DNA of 42,408 nucleotides from JBJXHC01 sp046160825. GTDB lineage: Bacteria > Bacteroidota > Ignavibacteria > UBA10030 > UBA6906. The DNA lies in the NCBI GenBank assembly GCA_046160825.1, contig JBJXHC010000098.1, positions 1-42,408 of the forward strand, written 5' to 3'. Numbering within the stretch: the stretch's first letter is position 1; each line of letters begins with the position of its first letter. Both the position numbers and the translations under genes were made by a program. Below the pieces are notes generated by a model. The model was not told the DNA's origin and did not search any database. It worked only from the letters and a program-made list of their open reading frames with translations. This document shows positions 33,815-41,757 of the stretch, piece by piece.

Positions 33815-35368
33815 TTATCCTCGCTGATTCAATGTGCGTTGGTCTTTCCAGGTACGCCGTGTTTTCATTGCGCTGTTTGTTGTACTTTCTTTCCATGAGT
33901 GATCTGACACGAGAGAACTCGTGCCACCTTCACTTGAATGTCCCCTTGATTCAAGATAGGCGCAGACAATTGCTGCTGCCTGGCTTTGGTCTTTGCTAAG
34001 CACAGGCAATCGAGCCACGTCGTAGTGGTGTTGGATGAAATGCGTATCGAAATCTCCTGCTGTGAATTTCCGATGGTTAAGAATAAAGAGCAGGGCCGGA
34101 ATGTTCGTCTTGACTCCAAGGATCTCGTATTCATGCAACGCCCGCTTCATTCTATTGATCGCTTCATTACGTGTTTGTCCCCACGCGACAAGTTTTGAGA
34201 TCATCGGATCGTAATACACAGAGATGGTGCCGCCTGCGTCAATGCCCCGGTCCTCCCTGATACCGATACCTTGTGGCGGCTTCAAGTGTGCGATCGTCCC
34301 GGTTGATGGGAGGAAGTTGTTTGTCGGATCTTCCGCACAGATACGGCATTCGATTGCATGACCCCGGAATTCAATGTCTTCTTGCTTGAACCCCAGAGGT
34401 TCGCCCATTGCAATCCGGATCTGCTGTGCCACTAAATCAATTCCTGTCCTCAGTTCCGTGATGGGATGCTCGACCTGCAATCGCGTATTCATCTCAAGAA
34501 AATAGAAATTCCCGTCCTTGTCCACAAGAAACTCGATGGTTCCCGCATTGTGATAGTTGACAGACCGGGCAGCGAGAACTGCAGTCTCACCCATCCTCTG
34601 TCGCAGGTCATCATCAACAATTACTGAGGGGGTTTCTTCGATGAGTTTTTGATGTCGACGTTGGATGGAACATTCGCGTTCACCGAGATGAATGACCGTA
34701 CCGTGACGATCTCCGAGAATCTGGAACTCAACGTGTCGCGGTTTCTCCAGGTACTTCTCAACGTACACCCGATTATCGCCGAAGGCCGACTGTGCCTCTG
34801 ATTGTGCAGACGCGAACGCCGACGCGAACTCACCTGCGTTGTGAACCACACGCATTCCCTTGCCACCACCACCGGCGGCGGCCTTGATCAACACCGGGAA
34901 TCCAACAGACTTGCAAAACCCTGCGGCTTCTGTTTCACTACTTACCGCTCCTGGTGTTCCTGGCACAGTGGGAACCCTTGCAGCACTGACGAGCTTGCGT
35001 GCTTCGGTTTTATCGCCCATTGCGCGAATCGAATGAGCGTCAGGTCCGATAAACACCAAGTCGGCTTTGGTTACCCGCTCTGCGAACACAGCATTTTCCG
35101 ATAGAAACCCGTAGCCGGGATGAACGGCATCGGCGCCGGCGGCGGTTGCGACTTCAATGATTCGGTCCATGAGCAAATAACTCTGGTTTGAAGGCGGTGG
35201 ACCCAACCGATACGCTTCGTCTGCCTGTAACACATGTGGCATTGAACGATCAGCATCGGAATACACCGCAACCGTCCGGATGCCGAGCTCTTTGCACGTT
35301 CGGATAATCCTCACAGCAATCTCACCACGATTTGCGATGAGGATTGTTTTGATGGCTCTTTGTTTCAT
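33815..35368 (-). CDS. accC: Biotin carboxylase (acyl-CoA carboxylase alpha, split form)
   Basis: A 517-residue ATP-grasp enzyme that carboxylates biotin on its carrier protein. It has the N-terminal domain ILIANRGEIAVRIIRTC, the glycine-rich loop KAAAGGGGKGMRVV and the active site EMNTRLQVEHPITE. It is about 70 residues longer than E. coli AccC. The extra C-terminus (after HFIQHHYD) is polar and of low similarity, as in the PCC/MCC-type alpha chains before the BCCP part. It is followed by BCCP and preceded by mutS2 with a 3-nt gap. Confidence 0.95.
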   Translation of the reverse strand: MKQRAIKTILIANRGEIAVRIIRTCKELGIRTVAVYSDADRSMPHVLQADEAYRLGPPPSNQSYLLMDRIIEVATAAGADAVHPGYGFLSENAVFAERVTKADLVFIGPDAHSIRAMGDKTEARKLVSAARVPTVPGTPGAVSSETEAAGFCKSVGFPVLIKAAAGGGGKGMRVVHNAGEFASAFASAQSEAQSAFGDNRVYVEKYLEKPRHVEFQILGDRHGTVIHLGERECSIQRRHQKLIEETPSVIVDDDLRQRMGETAVLAARSVNYHNAGTIEFLVDKDGNFYFLEMNTRLQVEHPITELRTGIDLVAQQIRIAMGEPLGFKQEDIEFRGHAIECRICAEDPTNNFLPSTGTIAHLKPPQGIGIREDRGIDAGGTISVYYDPMISKLVAWGQTRNEAINRMKRALHEYEILGVKTNIPALLFILNHRKFTAGDFDTHFIQHHYDVARLPVLSKDQSQAAAIVCAYLESRGHSSEGGTSSLVSDHSWKESTTNSAMKTRRTWKDQRTLNQRG

Positions 35369-35371
35369 TCG

Positions 35372-37738
35372 TCAGTCCTGTAATTCTACAACCGTTGCAC
35401 CCATTCCACCCTCATTCCATTCCCCGAAACGAAATGACTTTACGCGCGGATGCTGAGAGAGAAAATCGGTAACCTTTTTCCGGAGAGCGCCGGTTCCCTT
35501 GCCATGAATGATATCGACCCGATAGAGACCGGCAAGCATTGCATCATCAATGATCTTGTCCACCATCGGCAATGCCTCCTCCCCTGTCAATCCGCGCAAA
35601 TCGAGATCCTGTACGACACTGCGGCGCTTTTCCTCGTTGTCAACATTGGTCATACGTGTTACCTGGGGTTTGCGGCCGGATGCGAGAATAAGATCGTTGC
35701 ATGCCACTTTCATTTTCACCGCCCCGAATACTACAACTGCAGTTTTTCCATCAGGAGACAGCGAGATCACTTCACCATCTTCTTGTCCACCCTTGAGACG
35801 AACCGTGGTGCCTACTGCAACTGCGTTCGTCTTTGTCGTCATTTCAGGAGCAATATCGTGTTCATTCTTCTCGACGCTGCGCTTCAGTTGCGAAAGTTCA
35901 TCGCGTACCAACTTCACAGTGTTTTTATCGGCAGATGTTTCCTTGATCTCGCGTATGCTTCGTTCGATAACCGCATTTGCGGAATCCACGATGCCCTTTG
36001 CTTCTTCAATTGCTTTTTGTTTGAGTGCGCGGAGTTCCGTGGATTGATATTTGATTTTCGTTTCATATTCTCGAATCAGGACACCCACGCGGGTCTTTTC
36101 TTCCCGTAATGTCTCCACATCCCTTTTATGTTGCTGGACAGTGGCTTCAAGATTCGTGATCAGACTATCGAGCCGGGTTTGTTGTACACCCAGGAATTCT
36201 CGTGACCGTCGCAGTATTCCATCTTCAAATCCCATGCGGGTTGCCATTTCCAGAGCATAACTGCTGCCGGGAACACCGCTCCGGAACCGATACGTTGGCG
36301 TCAAGGTCGATTGGTCGAACTCCATTGCTCCGTTTTCAATTCCCGGAGTCTCATACGCGAAAGCTTTGAGTGCACCATGATGCGTCGTAGCAATGGTATA
36401 CGTTCCGCGCTGAGTCAACAGTTCCAGCATGGCGGCCGCAAACGCTCCGCCTTCGGATGGATCTGTTCCCGACCCAATTTCATCAATAAGCACAAGCGTA
36501 TCATCGTCGGCCTGTTCCGTGATATTCTTGAGGTGGCGGAGATGAGAACTGAATGTGCTCAGGTCGTTTTCGATTGATTGATTGTCACCAATATCGACGA
36601 GCAGGTTTTGGAATATTCGAACACGCGTCTGATCGGAGGCTGAAATATGCAGCCCCGCCTGCACCATCAGTGCGAAAAGCCCGATGGCTTTCATGGCAAC
36701 ACTCTTTCCGCCGGCATTCGGGCCGCTTATGACGAGCGTCGTGAATCCATCGCCGAGTATCATGTCCAGGGGAACTGTCTGGTTGTAACCATGATTCATG
36801 AGCAGAATCGGATGGCGTCCTTGCTTCAGAATAAACGGCCCATCGTGTTGGACTGTAGGACCAACACCCAGAGTTTCGATTGAATATTTTGCTTTTGCAT
36901 GCAGAACATCGACCGTGGTGAGAATCTCGGAAGTTCTGAGAAGTGAATCCTTCGAAGCACCCACTTGGCCGGTAAGTGCGCGGAGTATACGCTCGATCTC
37001 GCGCTGTTCCTGGAATTGCAGACTCCTGATCTCGTTGTTCAGATCGAGTGTTTCCGCCGGCTCGATGAATACGGTGGCACCGCTTGATGACGCGCTATGC
37101 ATAAACCCCGGCACCTGGTTTTTGTGCTCGGACTTTACGGGAATGACCATGCGACCTTCACGGGTCGTAATGATTTCCTCCTGGCTAAATCCGAGTCCCG
37201 ATACATGACGGAGTATTCCTTCAAGCTTCTTGCGCAGATTGTCATAACGATCGGCAATTGCCCGACTGATGGATTGAAGCTCTTTCGATGCATTCGACTT
37301 CACTGCACCGGTCTCATCAATCGCCTGTTCGATATTATATTCCAATACCTTGTCCGTGTGGATATTCTCCACAAGTTCCCACAACAGCAGGGAGATTTCC
37401 TTCCTCTTCGCGAGTGAAGAACGGAGAACCCGGGCAGCTCTGAGCATCGAAGCAATCTGGAGGAACTCACGGGGCTGGAGGAAGAGTCCTTCGACGGCTG
37501 ATTTCCGAATGGCATCGCCCGAACTCTGCAACGAATCGAATGGGAGTCCCCCCTCTTCAACAAGGAACTGTTTCATTTCCGAAACACGGTCGAGTGCGAT
37601 ACGGATATCAGGAAGGGAAACGGAAATCGGAAGCGTCAGCAGGACCTCACGACCGGCGTCGGAGAGGGCGTAGCGGGCAATGCGTTCACGGATCTTGTGA
37701 AATTCCAGTTTGTCTATCGCCTCATCAAACCCATTCAT
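35372..37738 (-). CDS. mutS2: Endonuclease MutS2
   Basis: A 788-residue MutS-family ATPase lacking the mismatch-recognition domain. Walker A is SGPNAGGKSVAMK (338-350) and Walker B LVLIDEIGSGTD (415-426). A long coiled coil (about 510-600) follows, then a C-terminal Smr nuclease domain with LDLRGLTGEEAL and IIHGKGTGALRK. MutS2 suppresses recombination and, in some bacteria, rescues collided ribosomes. It overlaps cvpA by 4 nt, a common pairing. Confidence 0.96.
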   Translation of the reverse strand: MNGFDEAIDKLEFHKIRERIARYALSDAGREVLLTLPISVSLPDIRIALDRVSEMKQFLVEEGGLPFDSLQSSGDAIRKSAVEGLFLQPREFLQIASMLRAARVLRSSLAKRKEISLLLWELVENIHTDKVLEYNIEQAIDETGAVKSNASKELQSISRAIADRYDNLRKKLEGILRHVSGLGFSQEEIITTREGRMVIPVKSEHKNQVPGFMHSASSSGATVFIEPAETLDLNNEIRSLQFQEQREIERILRALTGQVGASKDSLLRTSEILTTVDVLHAKAKYSIETLGVGPTVQHDGPFILKQGRHPILLMNHGYNQTVPLDMILGDGFTTLVISGPNAGGKSVAMKAIGLFALMVQAGLHISASDQTRVRIFQNLLVDIGDNQSIENDLSTFSSHLRHLKNITEQADDDTLVLIDEIGSGTDPSEGGAFAAAMLELLTQRGTYTIATTHHGALKAFAYETPGIENGAMEFDQSTLTPTYRFRSGVPGSSYALEMATRMGFEDGILRRSREFLGVQQTRLDSLITNLEATVQQHKRDVETLREEKTRVGVLIREYETKIKYQSTELRALKQKAIEEAKGIVDSANAVIERSIREIKETSADKNTVKLVRDELSQLKRSVEKNEHDIAPEMTTKTNAVAVGTTVRLKGGQEDGEVISLSPDGKTAVVVFGAVKMKVACNDLILASGRKPQVTRMTNVDNEEKRRSVVQDLDLRGLTGEEALPMVDKIIDDAMLAGLYRVDIIHGKGTGALRKKVTDFLSQHPRVKSFRFGEWNEGGMGATVVELQD

Positions 37739-38292
37739 CGCTTCTTTTTATCCACTGGCTCATCAAAGATGTTCTGTTTCCGAAAAGTTCTTGAGAGTTC
37801 ACTTCGGAAGCCATCGGCTCCGGGAAAGTACGGACGGAGCTCGTCGAAGAGTACAGGCGTGGCTTTAATGAGAGGTGTGTAAAGAAGGGAATTGTCACGC
37901 GTTTCTTTATCGGGCCAGTCATACAGTTTGAACATGAGTAACAAGAGACTGATGATAATCGTCGTCTCAATCATCCCGAGAATTACTCCGAAAACCTGGC
38001 TTTGGATTTTGGGCATGCCCTTCGATGCATAGTTTTTATACAGAAGGATGATGCCGACCATAATCACCAGTACAACAACAGCGAAGCCGACAATGGATCC
38101 CGTCGGTTCGGAGAGCAATACAGTTTCGGTAAAAAATGATCCGACGGACTTCATCAGATGAGAAGCCAGAACGATTGAACCGATAAGAGCAAGAAGGCTG
38201 AGCAACTTCCGCATAACTCCTGCTCGATAGCCCAGAGCGGCTCCAATCAAGAGTCCAGCAATGAGGAATATATCAATGAAATCGAAGTTCAC
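37735..38292 (-). CDS. cvpA: CvpA family membrane protein
   Basis: A 185-residue protein with four predicted transmembrane helices, starting NFDFIDIFLIAGLLIGAALGYRAGVM in the style of CvpA (colicin V production). The C-terminal 50 residues are soluble and basic at the end. The start is GTG 38292, directly abutting the stop of yqeY, and the end overlaps mutS2 by 4 nt. The family is linked to envelope homeostasis; its exact role is unclear. Confidence 0.88.
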   Translation of the reverse strand: MNFDFIDIFLIAGLLIGAALGYRAGVMRKLLSLLALIGSIVLASHLMKSVGSFFTETVLLSEPTGSIVGFAVVVLVIMVGIILLYKNYASKGMPKIQSQVFGVILGMIETTIIISLLLLMFKLYDWPDKETRDNSLLYTPLIKATPVLFDELRPYFPGADGFRSELSRTFRKQNIFDEPVDKKKR

Positions 38293-38748
38293 TTAGGCTC
38301 CACCGAGTTTCTTTTTCACAAGTTCCTGTATAAGTTTCCCATCGGCCTTACCCTTCAGTTGTTTCATTACAGCAGGCATGGCCTTTCCAAAGTCAGCGGC
38401 GGAAGTTGCGCCCACTTCGGCAATAATCGTATCGATGATTGTTTCGATCTCCCCGCCTGAAAGCTGTTTCGGCAAATACTCCTGGATGATGGCAAGTTCA
38501 GCCTCTTCCTGCGCAACAAGTTCGGGTCTGCCACCGGCCTGGAATTGCTCCATGGATTCACGGCGCTTCTTTGCTGCCGATGTTAGAACGGCAATTTCGT
38601 CTTAATGAGTTACTGGTTGGGGGCCGCCACGCTTTTCTATCTCGCGTTCCATTAACGCAGCACGTAATGTCCTGAGCGTCTCGAGACGTACCTTATCGCC
38701 GGATTTCATCGCGGTCTTCAGGTCTTCAATGATCTTTTCCTTCAACAT
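38293..38748 (-). pseudogene. yqeY: YqeY/GatB-domain protein interrupted by an in-frame TAA
   Basis: Read without the stop, this is a normal-length YqeY protein of 151 codons. ATG at 38748 has AAGGAG at 38764-38759. The N-terminal part MLKEKIIEDLKTAMKSGDKV runs to codon 48 (GGPQPVTH). A TAA at 38604-38602 follows, and the same frame continues with DEIAVLTSAAKKRRESMEQF and the rest of the family sequence to 38293. No frame change is involved: a single base change from GAA or CAA would explain it. Either the gene is a recent pseudogene, the base is a sequencing error, or the halves are made separately with restart at ATG 38553. YqeY relates to the C-terminal part of GatB and is of uncertain function. 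Confidence 0.85.
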
Positions 38749-38770
38749 CCTCGATACTCTCCTTCAAAGC

Positions 38771-38800
38771 AAAAAAAAAGGCAGGAATGCACGCCGCCTT
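38771..38800 (-). terminator. Intrinsic terminator or attenuator ahead of yqeY
   Basis: On the minus strand AAGGCGG pairs with CCTGCCTT (hairpin 38800-38778, one G-U pair, 9-nt loop), followed by a run of nine T (38779-38771). It lies after the short-chain dehydrogenase gene, downstream of a promoter at 38896-38868, and just 6 nt before the yqeY Shine-Dalgarno. Confidence 0.75.
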
Positions 38801-38867
38801 CATGGTGATTTCAATGTCAAAGTAATTTTTTGATGACGAAATGCCTGTTATGTATTGAATACTGCAT

Positions 38868-38896
38868 AAAATATCCGATTCCGCCGTCAAAGTCAA
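38868..38896 (-). promoter_or_regulatory. Promoter for the yqeY-cvpA-mutS2-accC-BCCP-purL operon
   Basis: On the minus strand TTGACT (38896-38891), a 17-nt spacer and TATTTT (38873-38868), placed directly after the stop of the upstream dehydrogenase gene. Transcription would begin near 38861 and give a leader of about 112 nt that contains the terminator hairpin. Confidence 0.6.
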
Positions 38897-38909
38897 CCGA
38901 TACTCGTGG

Positions 38910-39617
38910 TCAGACTCCACCATAGATTTTGACAGTGTTGCCGCCAATTGATCGTGCATCATCCGAGCACAGGAACAACACAAGTGCCGCGATTTCCTCC
39001 GGGGTAACCCACTTCTTCTCGTCAGCCATGCTCATCCATTGCTTATTGGCTTCGGTCAGAATAATGCTCGGTGCAATGGCATTGACGGTAATCCCAGTCC
39101 CTTTTACCTCCTCGTGGATCGCCTCTGTGAGGGTAATAACTCCCCGTTTGGAAACTGCGTAAGACCCCTTCGTTGCACTCGGAGAAAGCGCAATCATTGA
39201 AGCGATATTGATAATACGACCGAAGTTGCGCTTGCCCATGATACGCAACGCGCTGCGACAAGCGAGGAACGCTGTCTTCAAGTTCAGATTGATGATGGAG
39301 TCCCATTCCTCAACAGGCACTTCGGCAATGGTCTTACCACCCACGTATCCGCCGGCCGCGTTGACGAGAAAATCGACTGTCCCGAACTTTTTCTCGGTAT
39401 CACTCGTAAACAGGTCCACATCCTTCTCGAGGGTAAGATCCGTTTTGGAGGTAAAGACTCGTCCATCATTTGCCAGGTCAGGAACCGCATCAAGTGAATT
39501 TCGGGAATTGTACGGGATAGCAACGCTTGCTCCCGCATGAAGGAACGCACGCGCGATAACGGAACCGAGAGCACCCGCGCCCCCTGTGACTATTGCTGTC
39601 TTGCCGTTGAATGACAT
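38910..39617 (-). CDS. Short-chain dehydrogenase/reductase
   Basis: A 235-residue classical SDR. The cofactor motif is TGGAGALG (11-18), NAAGG is at 86-90, and the catalytic residues are S140, Y153 and K157 (GSYAVSKRG). It ends in the usual VLFLCSDDARSIGGNTVKIYGG region. It reduces or oxidises an unknown alcohol or ketone with NAD(P)(H); FabG-like or sugar reductase roles are possible. ATG 39617 gives the normal N-terminus; the frame is open further upstream but crosses the promoter. It is a single gene with its own promoter and a downstream terminator. Confidence 0.92.
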   Translation of the reverse strand: MSFNGKTAIVTGGAGALGSVIARAFLHAGASVAIPYNSRNSLDAVPDLANDGRVFTSKTDLTLEKDVDLFTSDTEKKFGTVDFLVNAAGGYVGGKTIAEVPVEEWDSIINLNLKTAFLACRSALRIMGKRNFGRIINIASMIALSPSATKGSYAVSKRGVITLTEAIHEEVKGTGITVNAIAPSIILTEANKQWMSMADEKKWVTPEEIAALVLFLCSDDARSIGGNTVKIYGGV

Positions 39618-39653
39618 GGTATGCCTTGATGATGTACTTAAGAATCCTCGGAC

Positions 39654-39682
39654 AATATATTCACAGACACAGGGATAGTCAA
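39654..39682 (-). promoter_or_regulatory. Promoter for the short-chain dehydrogenase gene
   Basis: On the minus strand TTGACT (39682-39677), a 17-nt spacer and TATATT (39659-39654): five of six matches in each hexamer. The start would be near 39647, about 30 nt before the ATG. Confidence 0.65.
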
Positions 39683-39750
39683 GGAATGTAAGTCCAGAAT
39701 TTCGTACATTTTCAGAGACACTCAACCATCTTACTTGACTGAATAAAACC

Positions 39751-40293
39751 ATGGCAATGAACTTCAAGGCTTTCTCCCTTGTTCTGATTTCCGTAATCTC
39801 ATTTGCCGTGACAAGCGCCCAAACATTCAAGGTCGGAGATGTGGCACCATCGTTCACTCTCCCCTTCGCAACAAAAGATACTGTCATCTCATCCGGAATA
39901 CATGTTGGTGGACCCGGCAGTGCTTCGTTGACGATCCTTGCATTCTATCCTGCTGATTGGAGTGGAGGATGCACAACAGAAATGTGTACCATGCGTGATA
40001 GCTTCACAGAACTCTCGGCACTGGGCGCCACCGTGTACGGAATCAGTGGAGACTATGTTTCCTCTCATCGTGAATGGGCCAAACACCTGAACCTTCAATT
40101 TGGATTATTCTCCGACCACGATCATGCCGTTGCAAAGCAATATGACAGCTACAACGAGAAAACGGGTTACAACAAACGTACAATCTACGTGATTGACCGC
40201 GAGGGTCGGATCGCGTACATGGATTTGGCATATAGCGCACGTTCATCAGATTCATTTGACCGACTCAAACTTGCATTGCAGGGAATGAAATGA
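39751..40293 (+). CDS. Exported PrxQ/BCP-type peroxiredoxin
   Basis: A 180-residue AhpC/TSA-fold protein with an N-terminal signal peptide (about 1-23, ending in VTSAQ), so it is predicted to act in the periplasm or outside. The peroxidatic Cys is C74 in FYPADWSGGCTTEMC, and a second Cys, C79, is five residues later, as in atypical two-Cys PrxQ/BCP enzymes. DWSGG replaces the usual D(F/W)TPx before the Cys. It should reduce peroxides; its periplasmic reductant is unknown. It is followed by a TolB-like gene after 3 nt. Confidence 0.88.
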   Translation: MAMNFKAFSLVLISVISFAVTSAQTFKVGDVAPSFTLPFATKDTVISSGIHVGGPGSASLTILAFYPADWSGGCTTEMCTMRDSFTELSALGATVYGISGDYVSSHREWAKHLNLQFGLFSDHDHAVAKQYDSYNEKTGYNKRTIYVIDREGRIAYMDLAYSARSSDSFDRLKLALQGMK

Positions 40294-40296
40294 TGA

Positions 40297-41406
40297 ATGG
40301 ATGCACATCAGTATTCCACCGTTCCACTCATAATTAACGGTACAGACCTCTTGATCAAAATACCCTTCGTCATATACTCGCTCACTCTTTTTGTTCAGTC
40401 CCACTCTCTCGGAATCGCCCAGGAAAACGCTTCATCCCTTATCGACTCCGGCGAAACACACTTCTCCAATCTCAGGCAGTTGACATTCGGTGGGCAGAAC
40501 GCTGAGGCATATTTCTCTTTTGATGAAAAGCACCTGATCTTCCAGTCAACGCGTGATAGCCTGAAGTGCGATCAGGAATTCATCATGGATCTGACATCAG
40601 GTAACGTGAAGATGGTTAGCACGGGCATCGGAAGAACAACGTGCGGATATTTTTTCCCAGGCGATACAGCGATTCTATATTCCTCGACACATCATTTTAG
40701 TTCACAATGTCCTCCCTCTCCGGATTATTCCAAAGGATATATGTGGGCTGTGTATCCCGAGTTCGATATCTTCGTATCAGGACGCGATGGCCGGAACCTT
40801 CGACAGTTGACATCAACTGCGGGATACGATGCCGAAGCGACCATCTCTCCGACAAGCGAACGAGTGGTTTTCACGTCGATGAGGAATGGAGATCTTGATC
40901 TCTACAGCATGAAGTGTGATGGCACCGATGTCCGGCAATTGACGGACGAGGTGGGGTATGACGGCGGAGCGTTCTATTCGTCGGATGGCAACTTGATTGT
41001 GTACCGTGGTTGGCACCACACAGACTCTTCATCAAGGGCAGAATACAAATCCCTGCTCACTCAGAATCTCGTCCGCCCCTCACGCATGGAGTTGTTCGTC
41101 ATGAATGCGGATGGGACAGAAAAACGGCAGGTGACCAATAACGGGGCGGCCAACTTTGGCCCATTCTTTCATCCGGATAACAAGCGAATAATTTTTGCCT
41201 CAAACGTTGCCGACCCCAAAGGCCGCAACTTTGATCTCTATATGATTAATGTTGATGGGGGCGGGCTCGAACGAATCACATTTAATGAGACGTTCGATGG
41301 TTTTCCCATGTTTACGCGGGATGGAAAGCGGCTTGTCTTTGCCTCGAATAGAAAGGGCAAGGCACGCGGAGAAACGAACCTCTTCATCGCGGACTGGAAA
41401 GACTGA
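40297..41406 (+). CDS. TolB-like beta-propeller protein (WD40-like repeats)
   Basis: A 369-residue exported protein with repeated TolB-type PD40 blades: NLRQLTFGGQNAEAYFS, NLRQLTSTAGYDAEATIS, DVRQLTDEVGYDGGAFYS, EKRQVTNNGAANFGPFFH and GLERITFNETFDGFPMF, each followed by a strand such as RVVFTSMRNGDLDLY. The N-terminus contains a hydrophobic export signal (about 19-42). TTG 40351 may be the real start, since it would place the signal at the very N-terminus, while ATG 40297 adds 18 residues. Without tolA, tolQ or pal nearby it is probably not TolB itself. The stop overlaps the next ATG by 1 nt. Confidence 0.85.
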   Translation: MDAHQYSTVPLIINGTDLLIKIPFVIYSLTLFVQSHSLGIAQENASSLIDSGETHFSNLRQLTFGGQNAEAYFSFDEKHLIFQSTRDSLKCDQEFIMDLTSGNVKMVSTGIGRTTCGYFFPGDTAILYSSTHHFSSQCPPSPDYSKGYMWAVYPEFDIFVSGRDGRNLRQLTSTAGYDAEATISPTSERVVFTSMRNGDLDLYSMKCDGTDVRQLTDEVGYDGGAFYSSDGNLIVYRGWHHTDSSSRAEYKSLLTQNLVRPSRMELFVMNADGTEKRQVTNNGAANFGPFFHPDNKRIIFASNVADPKGRNFDLYMINVDGGGLERITFNETFDGFPMFTRDGKRLVFASNRKGKARGETNLFIADWKD

Positions 41407-41750
41407 TGTACCGGAGTGTCCTCATCCTTCTCGCGGCGATACTGATGAATTCGTGCGGACCGGGATTGCAAATGCACGAATCAGATAATTCTGATGGGAC
41501 GGTGCTTGCGGGAACGGTGCATTTTGTAGCTGTGGAACGTGGGTGCTGGCAGTTTGAAGACAGTGATGGGAAGGAGTATGAACTTGTCGGCGACAACGCC
41601 CGCGAGCTTTTCATCGATGGTATGAGGGCACGGATTGTGGTTCGGCCGTTGCAGGGACTTGCAAGTACTTGTCAAGTAGGAGTTATGGTTGAGGTGGTAC
41701 GAGTTCTCGAAACAGGAGGAGAAGGAATTGAATTTGATACGGAGAATTGA
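41406..41750 (+). CDS. Small putative lipoprotein
   Basis: A 114-residue protein with a signal peptide ending in LMNSC (lipobox, Cys17). The mature part is a small beta-rich domain (GTVHFVAVERGCWQFEDSDG, then YELVGDNARELFIDGMRARI, then STCQVGVMVEVVRV) with two further Cys that could pair. It resembles short DUF5818-like domains, but I am not sure. The ATG overlaps the TolB-like stop by one base and an M28 peptidase gene follows 7 nt later, so it belongs to the same envelope operon. Confidence 0.78.
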   Translation: MYRSVLILLAAILMNSCGPGLQMHESDNSDGTVLAGTVHFVAVERGCWQFEDSDGKEYELVGDNARELFIDGMRARIVVRPLQGLASTCQVGVMVEVVRVLETGGEGIEFDTEN

Positions 41751-41757
41751 GGAAACG

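Noticed and set aside
35450..36109. Long open frame on the plus strand opposite mutS2
   Set aside because: Antisense to conserved MutS2/Smr coding sequence, with no recognisable domain.
38819..38867. Possible 15-codon leader peptide (minus strand) upstream of yqeY
   Set aside because: Its ATG overlaps the region between the -10 element and the predicted transcription start, so it would not be transcribed, and it has no Shine-Dalgarno.
39751..40293. Considered as the missing thioredoxin-like CcmG
   Set aside because: The active site is a PrxQ-type C-x4-C peroxiredoxin motif, not the CxxC of CcmG, and it is 24 kb from the ccm cluster.
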